This document shows positions 53,961 to 62,701 of a stretch of 64,000 nt of DNA, piece after piece (the first letter of the stretch is position 1; every line of letters begins with the position of its first letter). The translations under genes and the position numbers were made by a program. Source of the DNA: CBDEGR01 sp965237895 (lineage in GTDB: Bacteria > Acidobacteriota > Terriglobia > UBA7540 > JAPUME01). The notes beneath the pieces were generated by a model. That model saw only the letters and a program-made list of their open reading frames with translations, was not told the DNA's origin and did no database searches. Location of the stretch: contig CBDEGR010000002.1 of assembly GCA_965237895.1 (NCBI GenBank), forward strand, positions 1 to 64,000, read 5' to 3'.

Positions 53961-54935
53961 GTGCATCTTCACACCCACGGAAAGCTTCCAGGCCGAGTGC
54001 TGAAGATTTCCCTCGCCGTGACCTTCCTTCTCGTCGTGGGAGAGATGGCAGCCGGAGTATGGGCCACCAGCCTGGCGCTCATTTCCGACGCTTGGCACAA
54101 CCTCACTGACATGCCTTCGATGGCGCTGGCCTTGCTGGCCCTCTATTTTGAAAAGAGACCTCCCACGGAAGAGAAGACCTACGGGTATCACCGCGCCGGA
54201 GTGCTGGCCGCCTTTGTAAACTCTCTGCTGCTGCTCGCCGTGGCCGCGTACCTTTTTTACGAAGCCTTCGCACGGTTGATGAATCCTCAAGCGGTGGGTA
54301 CCACCCTCATGGTGGTGATGGGTGCCGTCGCCTTGGCGGTCAACGGCGGCATCACGTGGGCGCTGGCCCGCAGCAGCCGGACGGACCTGAACCTGCGCGC
54401 CGTCTTTATTCACAATTTGGGGGATGCGGCGTCAAACCTGGCCGTGATCGCGGGCGCCGTTCTCATCCGCTACACGGGGCAGAATATCTTGGACCCGGTG
54501 ATGTCGGCCTTGATCGGCGGGCTGATCGTCTGGAGCGCCTGGGGCATTCTACGCGAGTCTGCCAATATTCTGTTGGAAGGGTTGCCAAAAGGGCTGAAGC
54601 TGAAGAGGGTCGCGGGGCAAATGCTCTCTGTCTCCAGCGTCGAGGAGGTCCACGATATTCACATCTGGAGCCTCAACTTCTATCACCATGCGCTCTCCTG
54701 CCACGTGCTGATTCACGACATGGCGACTTCCGAGAGCGAAAAGATTCGCCACCAGTTGCGGGAACTTCTGAGCCGCGAATTCAACATCACGCACTGCACC
54801 ATCCAGTTCGAGCACACTCACCCGCCGGGCGAATTTCATCGCTACATGCCCGAACCTGCCCCCATCGATCAAACCTCCGCCAAGCCCAAGCGCACCGAAC
54901 CGCCACCCTCGGACTCCCCCAAGGACGCCGCCTAG
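53961..54935 (+). CDS. Cation diffusion facilitator (zinc/cobalt/cadmium exporter)
   Basis: A 324-residue CDF transporter starting at GTG 53961. Six membrane helices are apparent. The metal sites are SLALISDAWHNLTDMPSMAL in helix 2 and the HNLGDAASNLAV motif in helix 5. The C-terminal cytoplasmic domain contains VEEVHDIHIWSLNFYHHALS with metal-binding His, and a Pro/Lys-rich tail follows. The HxxxD pair points to zinc or a similar divalent ion exchanged with protons. The His-rich N-terminus (MHLHTHG) may bind metal. It is about 97 bases after atpC and probably separate. Confidence 0.9.
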   Translation: MHLHTHGKLPGRVLKISLAVTFLLVVGEMAAGVWATSLALISDAWHNLTDMPSMALALLALYFEKRPPTEEKTYGYHRAGVLAAFVNSLLLLAVAAYLFYEAFARLMNPQAVGTTLMVVMGAVALAVNGGITWALARSSRTDLNLRAVFIHNLGDAASNLAVIAGAVLIRYTGQNILDPVMSALIGGLIVWSAWGILRESANILLEGLPKGLKLKRVAGQMLSVSSVEEVHDIHIWSLNFYHHALSCHVLIHDMATSESEKIRHQLRELLSREFNITHCTIQFEHTHPPGEFHRYMPEPAPIDQTSAKPKRTEPPPSDSPKDAA

Positions 54936-54965
54936 CCGGTGCGTGCTGCGCGGCCGGATGGAGAA

Positions 54966-55151
54966 TTATTTCAACTCGAAAACAAGAAAATACTGGTAGG
55001 GCAAAAAATCGAAGTCTTCGGCTAAATGAAATCCGGCGGCCATGACCAAGAATAGGATGAGGAACGTCGACCAGAGCCGGGTATCCTTCCCTTCAACCGA
55101 TTCGATTTCCCGCTGGATATCCACCACTCCACGCGGCTGCATTTTCGCCAT
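54966..55151 (-). CDS. Small single-helix membrane protein
   Basis: A 61-residue protein: soluble start MAKMQPRGVVDIQREIESVE, one helix (LWSTFLILFLVMAAGFHLA) and a short aromatic end (DFLPYQYFLVFELK). No known family. It lies on the same strand as serS, 124 bases downstream, and converges with the CDF gene. Reasonable composition makes a real gene likely, without a function. Confidence 0.55.
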   Translation of the reverse strand: MAKMQPRGVVDIQREIESVEGKDTRLWSTFLILFLVMAAGFHLAEDFDFLPYQYFLVFELK

Positions 55152-55275
55152 TTCTTAGTTCATCTCTCCAGTTGATTCTTTGATTGATTCTTAGACCCGG
55201 CTCCTCCGGACCCTCGTACTTGCTGAGCGCTTGCCCGGCCAAACCCGACCAGAGTGCCCAATTCTACGCTAAAAA

Positions 55276-56574
55276 TCAAGCCTTGGGCGGCAAGATTCGG
55301 TCCAATCCTCCTAGGTAAGAGCGCAGGACTTCGGGGACCACGACCGACCCGTCGGCCTGTTGGTAGTTTTCCAGCACGGCCAGCCAAGTGCGACCCACAG
55401 CCAGTCCGCTGCCGTTGAGTGTGTGGACCAGTTCGTTCTTCCCGCGTGTTCCCCGGCGGAAGCGGACGTTCGCGCGCCGGGCCTGGAAATCGGCGAAATT
55501 GCTGCACGAGGAGATCTCCTTGTACTCGCCGCTGAAAGGCAGCCAGACCTCGATGTCATACGTCTTGGCGGAAGAGAATCCCATGTCGCCGGTCGAAAGA
55601 GCCATGACCCGGTAAGGTAACTCCAATTTTTGGAGAATGATCTCCGCATGGTGGGTCAGGGATTCGAGTTCGTCATAGGAACGCTCCGGCAGAGAGAAGA
55701 CGACCAACTCGACCTTCTGGAACTGATGCTGGCGGATGATGCCGCGCACGTCCTTGCCGTAGGAGCCGGCTTCACGGCGGAAGCATGCCGACCAAGCGCA
55801 GAATCGGGAGGGGAGCTGGGCGGCGTCCAGAATCTCATCCCGATAGAGATTCGTCAGCGGCACCTCGGCGGTGGGAATCAGCCAGAGGTCCGTACCTTCC
55901 AGGCGAAACAGGTCCTCAGCGAATTTCGGCAGGTTGCCCGTGCCGTAGCAGCTGGCGCTGTTCACGATAAACGGCGGCAGAATTTCCGTGTAGCCGTGCT
56001 CGCCGGTGTGGACGTCGAGCATAAAATTGGCCAGCGCCCGTTCCAGCCGCGCGCCCTCGCCCCGGTAGACGACAAAGCGCCCGCCGGAGATTTTAGCCGC
56101 GCGCTCGAAGTCCAGGATGCCAAGCTTCGGGCCCAGGTCCCAATGCGCCTGCGGCGTAAAGTCGAATTTCTTCGGCTCGCCCCAACAGCGGACCTCCTGA
56201 TTGTCGGCAGCGCTCACCCCCCGCGGGACGCTCTCATGCGGGAAGTTTGGAATCTGCAGGAGAATCTCCCGCATCTCGCCTTCCGCCTCCTTCACCTGCG
56301 CGTCCCGTTGCTTAATCTCCTCACCCAGTGCCTTCATTTCGGCGATCAGCGCGGAGGCATCCTGCTTCCGCTTCTTGAGCAAGGCGATCTCGTCGGAGGT
56401 TTTGTTGCGATGGGCGCGGCGGCGTTCGACTTCCACCAGCAACCGGCGACGAGTCGCGTCCACCTCTTCAAAACTTCCGAGCGCGGCCTGTAGCCCCTCT
56501 TCGCTCAGGCCCCGCGCGCGCATCATCCCACGAACTGGGTCCAGGTTTTCTCTGACAAAGGTAAGATCAAGCAT
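55276..56574 (-). CDS. serS: Serine-tRNA ligase
   Basis: A class II synthetase of 432 residues that charges tRNA-Ser. The N-terminal coiled-coil arm (about 30-100) contacts the long variable arm of the tRNA. The catalytic core has YTEILPPFIVNSASCYGTGN (motif 1), CAWSACFRREAGSYGKDVRG (motif 2) and LNGSGLAVGRTWLAVLENYQ (motif 3). The start ATG 56574 is the usual MLDLTFVRENLDPV. It is intact and isolated from the pseudogenes around it. Confidence 0.96.
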   Translation of the reverse strand: MLDLTFVRENLDPVRGMMRARGLSEEGLQAALGSFEEVDATRRRLLVEVERRRAHRNKTSDEIALLKKRKQDASALIAEMKALGEEIKQRDAQVKEAEGEMREILLQIPNFPHESVPRGVSAADNQEVRCWGEPKKFDFTPQAHWDLGPKLGILDFERAAKISGGRFVVYRGEGARLERALANFMLDVHTGEHGYTEILPPFIVNSASCYGTGNLPKFAEDLFRLEGTDLWLIPTAEVPLTNLYRDEILDAAQLPSRFCAWSACFRREAGSYGKDVRGIIRQHQFQKVELVVFSLPERSYDELESLTHHAEIILQKLELPYRVMALSTGDMGFSSAKTYDIEVWLPFSGEYKEISSCSNFADFQARRANVRFRRGTRGKNELVHTLNGSGLAVGRTWLAVLENYQQADGSVVVPEVLRSYLGGLDRILPPKA

Positions 56575-56748
56575 AGGAGGTCATGGCGGTTTTCGGAAAT
56601 TTCCGACCGAGACCGATGCACTAATCTAAACGAGGGAGGAGAGAGTGTCAACAAAGGTCGGGTACGAAGAGAGAACCCTCCCCGAGGGCGCAGCTCCGAA
56701 CCGGCGCGGCGCCCCCGAGAGGATTCGTCAAAACGGGAAGAGGCAGCC

Positions 56749-57639
56749 TTAGGTCTTTTTCTTCTTGGCCTTTTCCAGGTCACTCTTTAAGGTTTGGGCG
56801 CTCTTCTGAAGTTCCTGGTCCGGTTCCGGGCCCGCCTCCAACAACTCCTGGGCGCGGTCCAGAGCCATGCCGGCGTGATCGAGCACGATAAGGCGCTTCT
56901 TCGGCTCGTTCTCGCCCTTCGGGCCCAAAGCTTCCGCATTTTCAAGCAACTTTCGGGTGAGAAAGAGGCAGAAGGCCACATTGGTCACCTTCGCCGAGCC
57001 GGTCTCGAGAGCGGTTGAGACTTCGCTTGGTTCCACACCCAGCACCTCTGCCAGAGACCGCTTCATACCGGAGCGGACAGCATTCAGGTGAGCGTCCTTA
57101 TGTTCACCGGCTTGAAGCCGCATCCCATTGCGGACGCGCTCCAACTGCTGGTTCACCGCCGGACCCTCGGCGGCGGGAATCGGGGCTTCCAGGGTAAGCT
57201 CCTTCACTTCCCCCTCCTTCTGAGTTTGGAGGAAGCGGCTGGACATCTCCGCCAAGTGAAGGGTATGGGACTTGGCGTCCTGGAAGTAGTTGAGCCGGTG
57301 GTTGGCATACTCCTTCCGGTCCGCCGCGCTTTCTATGTCCTCGCCTCCATCCCGGTAGGCGTCTCCCAACTAGGCGCCGGCCAGCCCGTTGGCAATGACA
57401 ATGCTCAGCAGCTGTCCCCGCTCGGAAAATTCGTTCGCGGGGGAAGCTTTGGCCAGATTCGTCGCATAATCCTGGGCTTTCGTGAAACGCGACTTGCCGA
57501 AGGTCTCCTTGGCGTCCTCAAAGACCTTCGCGTATCCCGTGGCCTTCTCCTGCGGCGGCGTGCAAGCGACGGCGGCGGCCAAAAGGATGGTGGCAAGACC
57601 CGCTCCAAGAATCGAGGGAATGTTTCGTTTTTGAATCAT
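56749..57639 (-). pseudogene. Lipoprotein gene with one in-frame TAG
   Basis: From ATG 57639 (GAGGTAATCCG upstream) the frame gives a lipoprotein signal with lipobox (LLAAAVACTPP), then YAKVFEDAKETFGKSRFTKA and ANGLAGA, then TAG 57370-57372. The same frame continues at once with LGDAYRDGGEDIESAADRKE and on to a Lys-rich end (KSDLEKAKKKK) at 56749. The two parts fit one exported, helix-rich protein of about 297 codons. As written, only 89 residues are made. A sense-to-amber change or a single sequencing error would both explain it. I do not recognise the family. Confidence 0.65.
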
Positions 57640-57824
57640 CGGATTACCTCCGAGGCCGTGGAAGGCAACCCGTGCGGCGGCGTACACCCTCCCGACATGA
57701 ATAGGAATTAAGACGATATTTCTTGGTTCTTATATTAACTAATATAAATCAGAAAAAAGTGGATTTCAATCAACCTCCCCGATTCGTAGACAGAGACGTT
57801 GCTCGGAGGGCGGCGGCAACAAGG

Positions 57825-57855
57825 AAAGGGGCAGATGCCACCATCTGTCCCCTTT
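57825..57855. terminator. Long hairpin between two broken lipoprotein genes
   Basis: AAAGGGGCAGATG (57825-57837) pairs with CATCTG-T-CCCCTTT (57842-57855) with one bulged T and a four-base loop. It lies 35 bases past the stop of the beta-propeller gene on the minus strand. Neither strand has a real U-tract, so it may act as a weak or factor-aided terminator. Confidence 0.45.
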
Positions 57856-57889
57856 GCATTACATTAAACGCGACTACTTGATTAATCGA

Positions 57890-58714
57890 TTACTCGATCA
57901 CTCCTGTGGTGGTTATCGAGTTAGGTGCATCTCCGGCCGCGACGGCGGACCCCGCCGAGGTGAGCGCGCCGGTGGAGCTATCAATCGTATAGACAGAAAC
58001 GTTGTCGGAATCTCGGTTTGCCACATAGGCGAACCGGCCGGAAGGATCAACGGTTACGGACAATGGACTGGTCCCCGCGGCAACGGGGGCTCCTATTGAT
58101 GTCAACGTGCCCGTCGTCTGGTCAATCGTGTAGGCGAAAACGTCGGCGGAAGCGAAATTTGCCGTGTAGGCAAACTGCCCCGGACGGATTGACCGTCACG
58201 GAAATAGGTCCACTCCCCGTGCCGATGTTCCCGTTATATTCCAATTGCCCGGTGTTCACATCCACCGCAAAAATGGACACTGTGTCATCATTAAAATTCG
58301 CCACAAACACAAACTCGGGGGGGATAAGGATGTTAAACGTCACAGCGTTAGAGGTACCACTTCCCGGGGCGGGGTTAAAAACCCTCACCTGAGCGCTTCC
58401 CACTGTGGCAATGTCGTCGAAAAAGATCACAGCCTGAATCTGTATGCTGCTCAAGAACGAGGTTAAACGGTTTGTGCCATTCCACTGTATCACAAGAGTT
58501 GGAAACAAACCCGGTCCCATTGGCCGTCAAGATGAAGGCAGGCAAACCGGCACTCCTCCCCACAGGGGAAATAGAACTGATCGACGGCACAGGGTTATCG
58601 GTAGGGCCAGTGGGGCCGGAAGGACCCGGGGTGTTGCCCCCTCCGCAGCCCGGCAAAAGACCCAAAGCAAGAATGATCGAGCTGACATAAGTCGTAAGAG
58701 ATTTTAAGTTTCAT
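57890..58714 (-). pseudogene. YVTN-type beta-propeller lipoprotein with several frameshifts
   Basis: ATG 58714 (GGAG upstream) is followed by AAAA, where one extra A breaks the frame. Without it the protein would begin MKLKSLTTYVSSIILALGLL and PGCGGG, a lipoprotein signal. A TIG-like region follows (SISSISPVGRSAGLPAFILT). Near 58495 the frame changes into LVIQWNGTNRLTSFL and FVFVANFNDDTVSIFAVDVN. Near 58180 it changes again into AGTSPLSVTVDPSGRFAYVANRDSD, ending in TAA 57890. Blades such as FAYVANRDSDNVSVYTID are typical of surface beta-propellers (lactonase-like). Three shifts indicate decay. Confidence 0.75.
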
Positions 58715-58940
58715 TCGTGCCACTCCTCACTCTCCGGTCCACCAGACAGTTTGTATCGATCAACAGTTCATATCAGTCGCAGGAACAGCCCGACAGGCCC
58801 CACGCTACCGAACCCAACGCTTCCGCGAACGCCGGTTGGAATGAAATTCAGGAACGTGCCCCACTTGATCCTATTTCCCCATTCTAACGCTGCAAAGGAA
58901 TGCTGTAAACCGGACTGCCGTTCGCCGGAATGCCGCTCAT

Positions 58941-58969
58941 TTGACACCCTCCAACGCCTCTCCTATAAT
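58941..58969 (+). promoter_or_regulatory. Consensus sigma70 promoter of lysS
   Basis: TTGACA (58941-58946) and TATAAT (58964-58969) match both hexamers exactly with the ideal 17-base spacer. The leader to ATG 59033 would be about 57 bases. No operator was recognised. It is the only clear signal in the 318-base gap 58715-59032. Confidence 0.85.
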
Positions 58970-59032
58970 CCGGTTTCGACGACGGTGGAAGTTTCTTTAC
59001 CCTTTCCCGGCGCAGTCCCGGAGCTTTTTCGC

Positions 59033-60595
59033 ATGTCCGAATCCAAACCCGAACCTCAATCCTTCTACGAACAACGGCAGAAGAAACTCGAAGCCCTCAC
59101 CCGCCTCGGCCACGCGGCCTACCCGAACCGCTTCGACCTCACGCACACTGTCGAGCAGATCGTCGAACGCTACCAGGGCTCCGCCCGCGAGGAACTCGAA
59201 GGCTCCAAAATCGACGTGCGCATCTCCGGGCGCGTCATGACCATCCGCGGCCACGGCAAGACCGGCTTTGCGCACTTGGCCGCCGCAGCCGGACGGCTGC
59301 AAATCTACGTCCGGCGGGACGTGGTGGGCGAAGAGAACTTTGAAATCTACAAGCTGCTCGACCTGGGAGACTTCATCGGCGTCGAGGGGCACCTGTTCCG
59401 CACCAAGACGGACGAGCTGACCGTGCACGTCAGCCGTCTCCACTTTCTGGCCAAGGCAATGCTCCCTTTACCCGAAAAGTGGCACGGCCTCGCGGATGTG
59501 GAGCTCCGCTACCGGCAACGTTACCTGGACCTGGCCTCCAACCCCGAAACGCAAGCGCGTTTTTCGAAGCGTAGCCGCTTGATTCGCGCTGTCCGCAGCT
59601 TTCTTGAATCGAAAGACTTCACGGAGGTCGAAACGCCGATGATGCAGCCGTTGCCGGGCGGCGCGCTGGCTCGGCCCTTTGCGACGCACCACAACACGCT
59701 CGACCTCGACCTCTACCTTCGCGTGGCGCCGGAACTCTACCTGAAGCGGCTGGTGGTGGGGGGCCTGGAGCGCGTCTTTGAAATCAACCGCAACTTCCGG
59801 AATGAGGGCATCTCGACGCAGCACAATCCCGAATTTACGATGCTCGAGCTCTACCAGGCCTACGCCGACTACCGGGACATCCGTGCGCTGACCGAGCGGC
59901 TGCTCTGGCACGTAGTCGAAACCGTCACTGGCAGACTGGAGCTTACCTACCAGGGCGAGAAGATCTCCTTCGACAAGTTCGCCGTCTATACGATGAAGGA
60001 GGCCGTCTGCGAATTCTGGCCCAATAAAAACGAAGGGCCGAAAGTAGAAGACCTAGACGACAAGGAAAACCTTATTCGCTGGGGGGATACCTATAACAAC
60101 TGGGCTGCGGCCAACAATAAGCCGAAGCTCGAAACCGCGCCGGAGACCATCGACACCACCACCGCCGGGCATCGGCTGGCGGCCCTCTTCGAAGCCGTCT
60201 GCGAGGAGCACCTCCGCCAACCCACCTTTATCCTGGATTACCCGCTCGTCGTCTCACCGCTTTCCAAGCAGAAGCCCGACGACCCGGAATTCGTCGAGCG
60301 CTTCGAGCTCTACATCGCCGGGATGGAGGTGGCAAACGCCTTCAGCGAGTTGAACGACCCGGTCGAACAGCGGCGGCGGTTCACGATGCAGCAGGCTGAG
60401 CGCGATCAAGGAAATCAGGAGGCCCACGCCGTCGACGAAGACTACCTCCGTGCCTTGAGCCACGGCATGCCGCCCACCGGGGGCCTCGGCATCGGCATCG
60501 ACCGCCTGACGATGATCCTCACCGACGCCCCTTCCATCCGCGATGTAATCCTCTTTCCCCTGTTACGACCCGCGAAAACGGCCCCTCCGGAATGA
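59033..60595 (+). CDS. lysS: Lysine-tRNA ligase, class II
   Basis: A 520-residue synthetase charging tRNA-Lys. The N-terminal OB-fold binds the anticodon (VRISGRVMTIRGHGKTGFAH). The catalytic domain has motif 1 around FTEVETPMMQPLPGGALARP, motif 2 (VFEINRNFRNEGISTQHNPE) and motif 3 (PTGGLGIGIDRLTMILTD). The start is ATG 59033; the frame is open further left but overlaps the promoter. The following lolC/E, lolD and clpC genes lie on the same strand. Confidence 0.96.
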   Translation: MSESKPEPQSFYEQRQKKLEALTRLGHAAYPNRFDLTHTVEQIVERYQGSAREELEGSKIDVRISGRVMTIRGHGKTGFAHLAAAAGRLQIYVRRDVVGEENFEIYKLLDLGDFIGVEGHLFRTKTDELTVHVSRLHFLAKAMLPLPEKWHGLADVELRYRQRYLDLASNPETQARFSKRSRLIRAVRSFLESKDFTEVETPMMQPLPGGALARPFATHHNTLDLDLYLRVAPELYLKRLVVGGLERVFEINRNFRNEGISTQHNPEFTMLELYQAYADYRDIRALTERLLWHVVETVTGRLELTYQGEKISFDKFAVYTMKEAVCEFWPNKNEGPKVEDLDDKENLIRWGDTYNNWAAANNKPKLETAPETIDTTTAGHRLAALFEAVCEEHLRQPTFILDYPLVVSPLSKQKPDDPEFVERFELYIAGMEVANAFSELNDPVEQRRRFTMQQAERDQGNQEAHAVDEDYLRALSHGMPPTGGLGIGIDRLTMILTDAPSIRDVILFPLLRPAKTAPPE

Positions 60596-60679
60596 TACCT
60601 CTTTCCCAGCGGCTCTAAATATCCTTACAAGTTCCATTTCATTCTTCCCTTTATCGCGAGGAGTAGCACATAATCCAGT

Positions 60680-61909
60680 ATGCGATTTGATTTCTTCGTC
60701 GCCTTCCGTTACCTGATGTCGCGCCGTCACGAGACGGCGGTTTCCCTCGTCACGGTGATTTCCGTCGCCGGCGTGATGGCCGGCGTCATGTCGCTGGTGA
60801 TCGCCTTGGCCGTCAACAACGGGTTCAAGGAAGACATGGAGAACCGGCTGGTCGGCGCCATGGCAAATGTCAGCCTGCTCAAAAAGGAGAGTAACGGAAT
60901 AAGGAATTACGAAGAGTTGATCGCCGGACTGTTGCAAACGCCTCATGTGACGGCGGCCGCTCCGGCGCTTTATGAAAATGTGTTAATTTCCGCCGGTCCA
61001 CGAGCACGAGGAATTGTTCTGAAAGGAATCGACCCGGAGCGCGAAACTGCCGTGACCACCCTGCTGGGAAATCTCCGCGACGGGACGGTGGCGGACCTTT
61101 CGGAAACTTTCGAGGACGCCGACCCGCTGATTATCGGCAAGGAACTGGCCAAATCGCTGGGCGCCGTGGTGGGAAGCACGTTGATGGTCACAAGTCCGCA
61201 GGGCCGCCTGACGCCGTTCGGCATTGTCCCGAAGTTCCGCGAATTCCAGGTGGTGGGCATCTTCGATTCCGGCTTCTACGAGTTCGACGCGACGTGGACG
61301 TTTACCAACTTGGACGTGGCGAGGCGACTGTTCGACCTGGATGATATCGTCACCGTGATTGAAATCAAGCTGGATGATATCTATCTGGCGGAATCGATGG
61401 CGGAAAAGGTGGAGCAGGCGGCCGGGGCGGAATTTACGACGACGAACTGGATGGAGCAGAACCGCTCTCTATTCAGTGCTTTACGGCTGGAGCGTCTGGT
61501 AACCGTGCTGACCATCGGGCTGATCGTCTTCGTCGCCGCGCTGAACATATTTATTACGCTGACCATGGTGGTGATGGAGAAGCGACGCGACATTGCCGTA
61601 CTGATGGCCATGGGCGCCCGGCAGGGTCAGATATGGAGCGTCTTTACTCTCTACGGCTTGCTGGTCGGCTCGCTCGGAACGTTGTTGGGCTTGATCGCCG
61701 GGTATGCCATCTCCTGGTACGCAGACACCTATAAATTAATTCGGCTCCAGGCGGAGATTTATTCGCTGGCCGCGGTACCGTTTCGTGCTCAACCTATCGA
61801 CGGTGTTTTCATAGCGTTAGCAGCTCTAACGATTTGTTTTCTGGCCACCTTACATCCATCTGTAAACGCGGCGCGTCTAAATCCAGTGGAGATATTGCGC
61901 TATGACTGA
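60680..61909 (+). CDS. Lipoprotein-releasing ABC transporter permease, LolC/LolE type
   Basis: A 409-residue inner-membrane protein of the LolCE/MacB class with four helices. The first is near the start (FVAFRYLMSRRHETAVSLVT), a large periplasmic domain occupies roughly 50-270, and three helices lie at the end. MVVMEKRRDIAVLMAMGARQ is the coupling helix region. Lol exports outer-membrane lipoproteins. Only one permease gene is present, which suggests a LolF-like homodimer or a partner elsewhere. The start ATG 60680 is good. Confidence 0.88.
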   Translation: MRFDFFVAFRYLMSRRHETAVSLVTVISVAGVMAGVMSLVIALAVNNGFKEDMENRLVGAMANVSLLKKESNGIRNYEELIAGLLQTPHVTAAAPALYENVLISAGPRARGIVLKGIDPERETAVTTLLGNLRDGTVADLSETFEDADPLIIGKELAKSLGAVVGSTLMVTSPQGRLTPFGIVPKFREFQVVGIFDSGFYEFDATWTFTNLDVARRLFDLDDIVTVIEIKLDDIYLAESMAEKVEQAAGAEFTTTNWMEQNRSLFSALRLERLVTVLTIGLIVFVAALNIFITLTMVVMEKRRDIAVLMAMGARQGQIWSVFTLYGLLVGSLGTLLGLIAGYAISWYADTYKLIRLQAEIYSLAAVPFRAQPIDGVFIALAALTICFLATLHPSVNAARLNPVEILRYD

Positions 61910-61969
61910 AGTGCCCAAAAATCGACTTTGCCGCCTATCTGGCAAGGAACTTGCCCTAGGAGAATGGGT

Positions 61970-62674
61970 ATGAGCCGGCTGAAGGTCGAAAAATTGGAAA
62001 AGACCTATCGATCACGGACGGAAAATGTCACTGTCTTTAAGGACATTAATTTCCACATCCGGGAAGGCGAACAGGTGGCCTTGGTGGGAGAGTCCGGAGC
62101 CGGGAAAAGTACCCTTCTGCACCTCCTGGGGGCACTGGACACGCCAACGGACGGTGGGATATACTTTGGTGGGTGTTTGTTAAGTGATTTCAGCAGTTTC
62201 GAGCAGGCCCGGTACCGCAACGACAACGTCGGCTTCGTGTGGCAAAACCATAATTTACTAGCCGAATTTACAACCGTTGAGAACGTAATGATGCCCATGC
62301 TGATCGGCGGTACCCCTCGGAGTAGCGCCCGCCGGCAAGCACAAGGCCTGCTGGAACAGATGGGCCTTTCCCGGCACGGACACCGACGCATAGGGGAGTT
62401 ATCGGGGGGGGAACAGCAGAGGGTCGCCTTAGCACGAGCTTTAGCCCGCAAGCCATCGCTGTTGCTGGCGGATGAGCCGACCGGCAATCTTGATTTTCGG
62501 ACCGCGACCAGGGTGATGGATTCGCTGCAGGAAATGCATGCGAACAGACGCTTTATCTCGGTGATTGCAACTCATAACCTGGGTCTGGCGGCGCGTTGTG
62601 ACCGAATTCTTAAACTTGCAGATGGGAATTTGATGGAACTCGAGCCGCCCTCACTTCAAACGGAGGCGCATTAG
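61970..62674 (+). CDS. lolD: Lipoprotein-releasing ABC transporter ATPase LolD
   Basis: A 234-residue ABC ATPase. Walker A is GESGAGKST, the Q-loop is VGFVWQNHNLLAEFTT, the signature is LSGGEQQRVALARAL, Walker B is LLLADEPTGNLD and the switch is the His in SVIATHN. The start is ATG 61970, seven bases after AGGAG (61958-61962). ATG 61964 is also in frame but sits one base from that site and is therefore unlikely. It powers the LolC/E-like permease upstream. Confidence 0.93.
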   Translation: MSRLKVEKLEKTYRSRTENVTVFKDINFHIREGEQVALVGESGAGKSTLLHLLGALDTPTDGGIYFGGCLLSDFSSFEQARYRNDNVGFVWQNHNLLAEFTTVENVMMPMLIGGTPRSSARRQAQGLLEQMGLSRHGHRRIGELSGGEQQRVALARALARKPSLLLADEPTGNLDFRTATRVMDSLQEMHANRRFISVIATHNLGLAARCDRILKLADGNLMELEPPSLQTEAH

Positions 62675-62701
62675 TCCCGATTGCTCCGAGGTTGACCTCC
62701 T

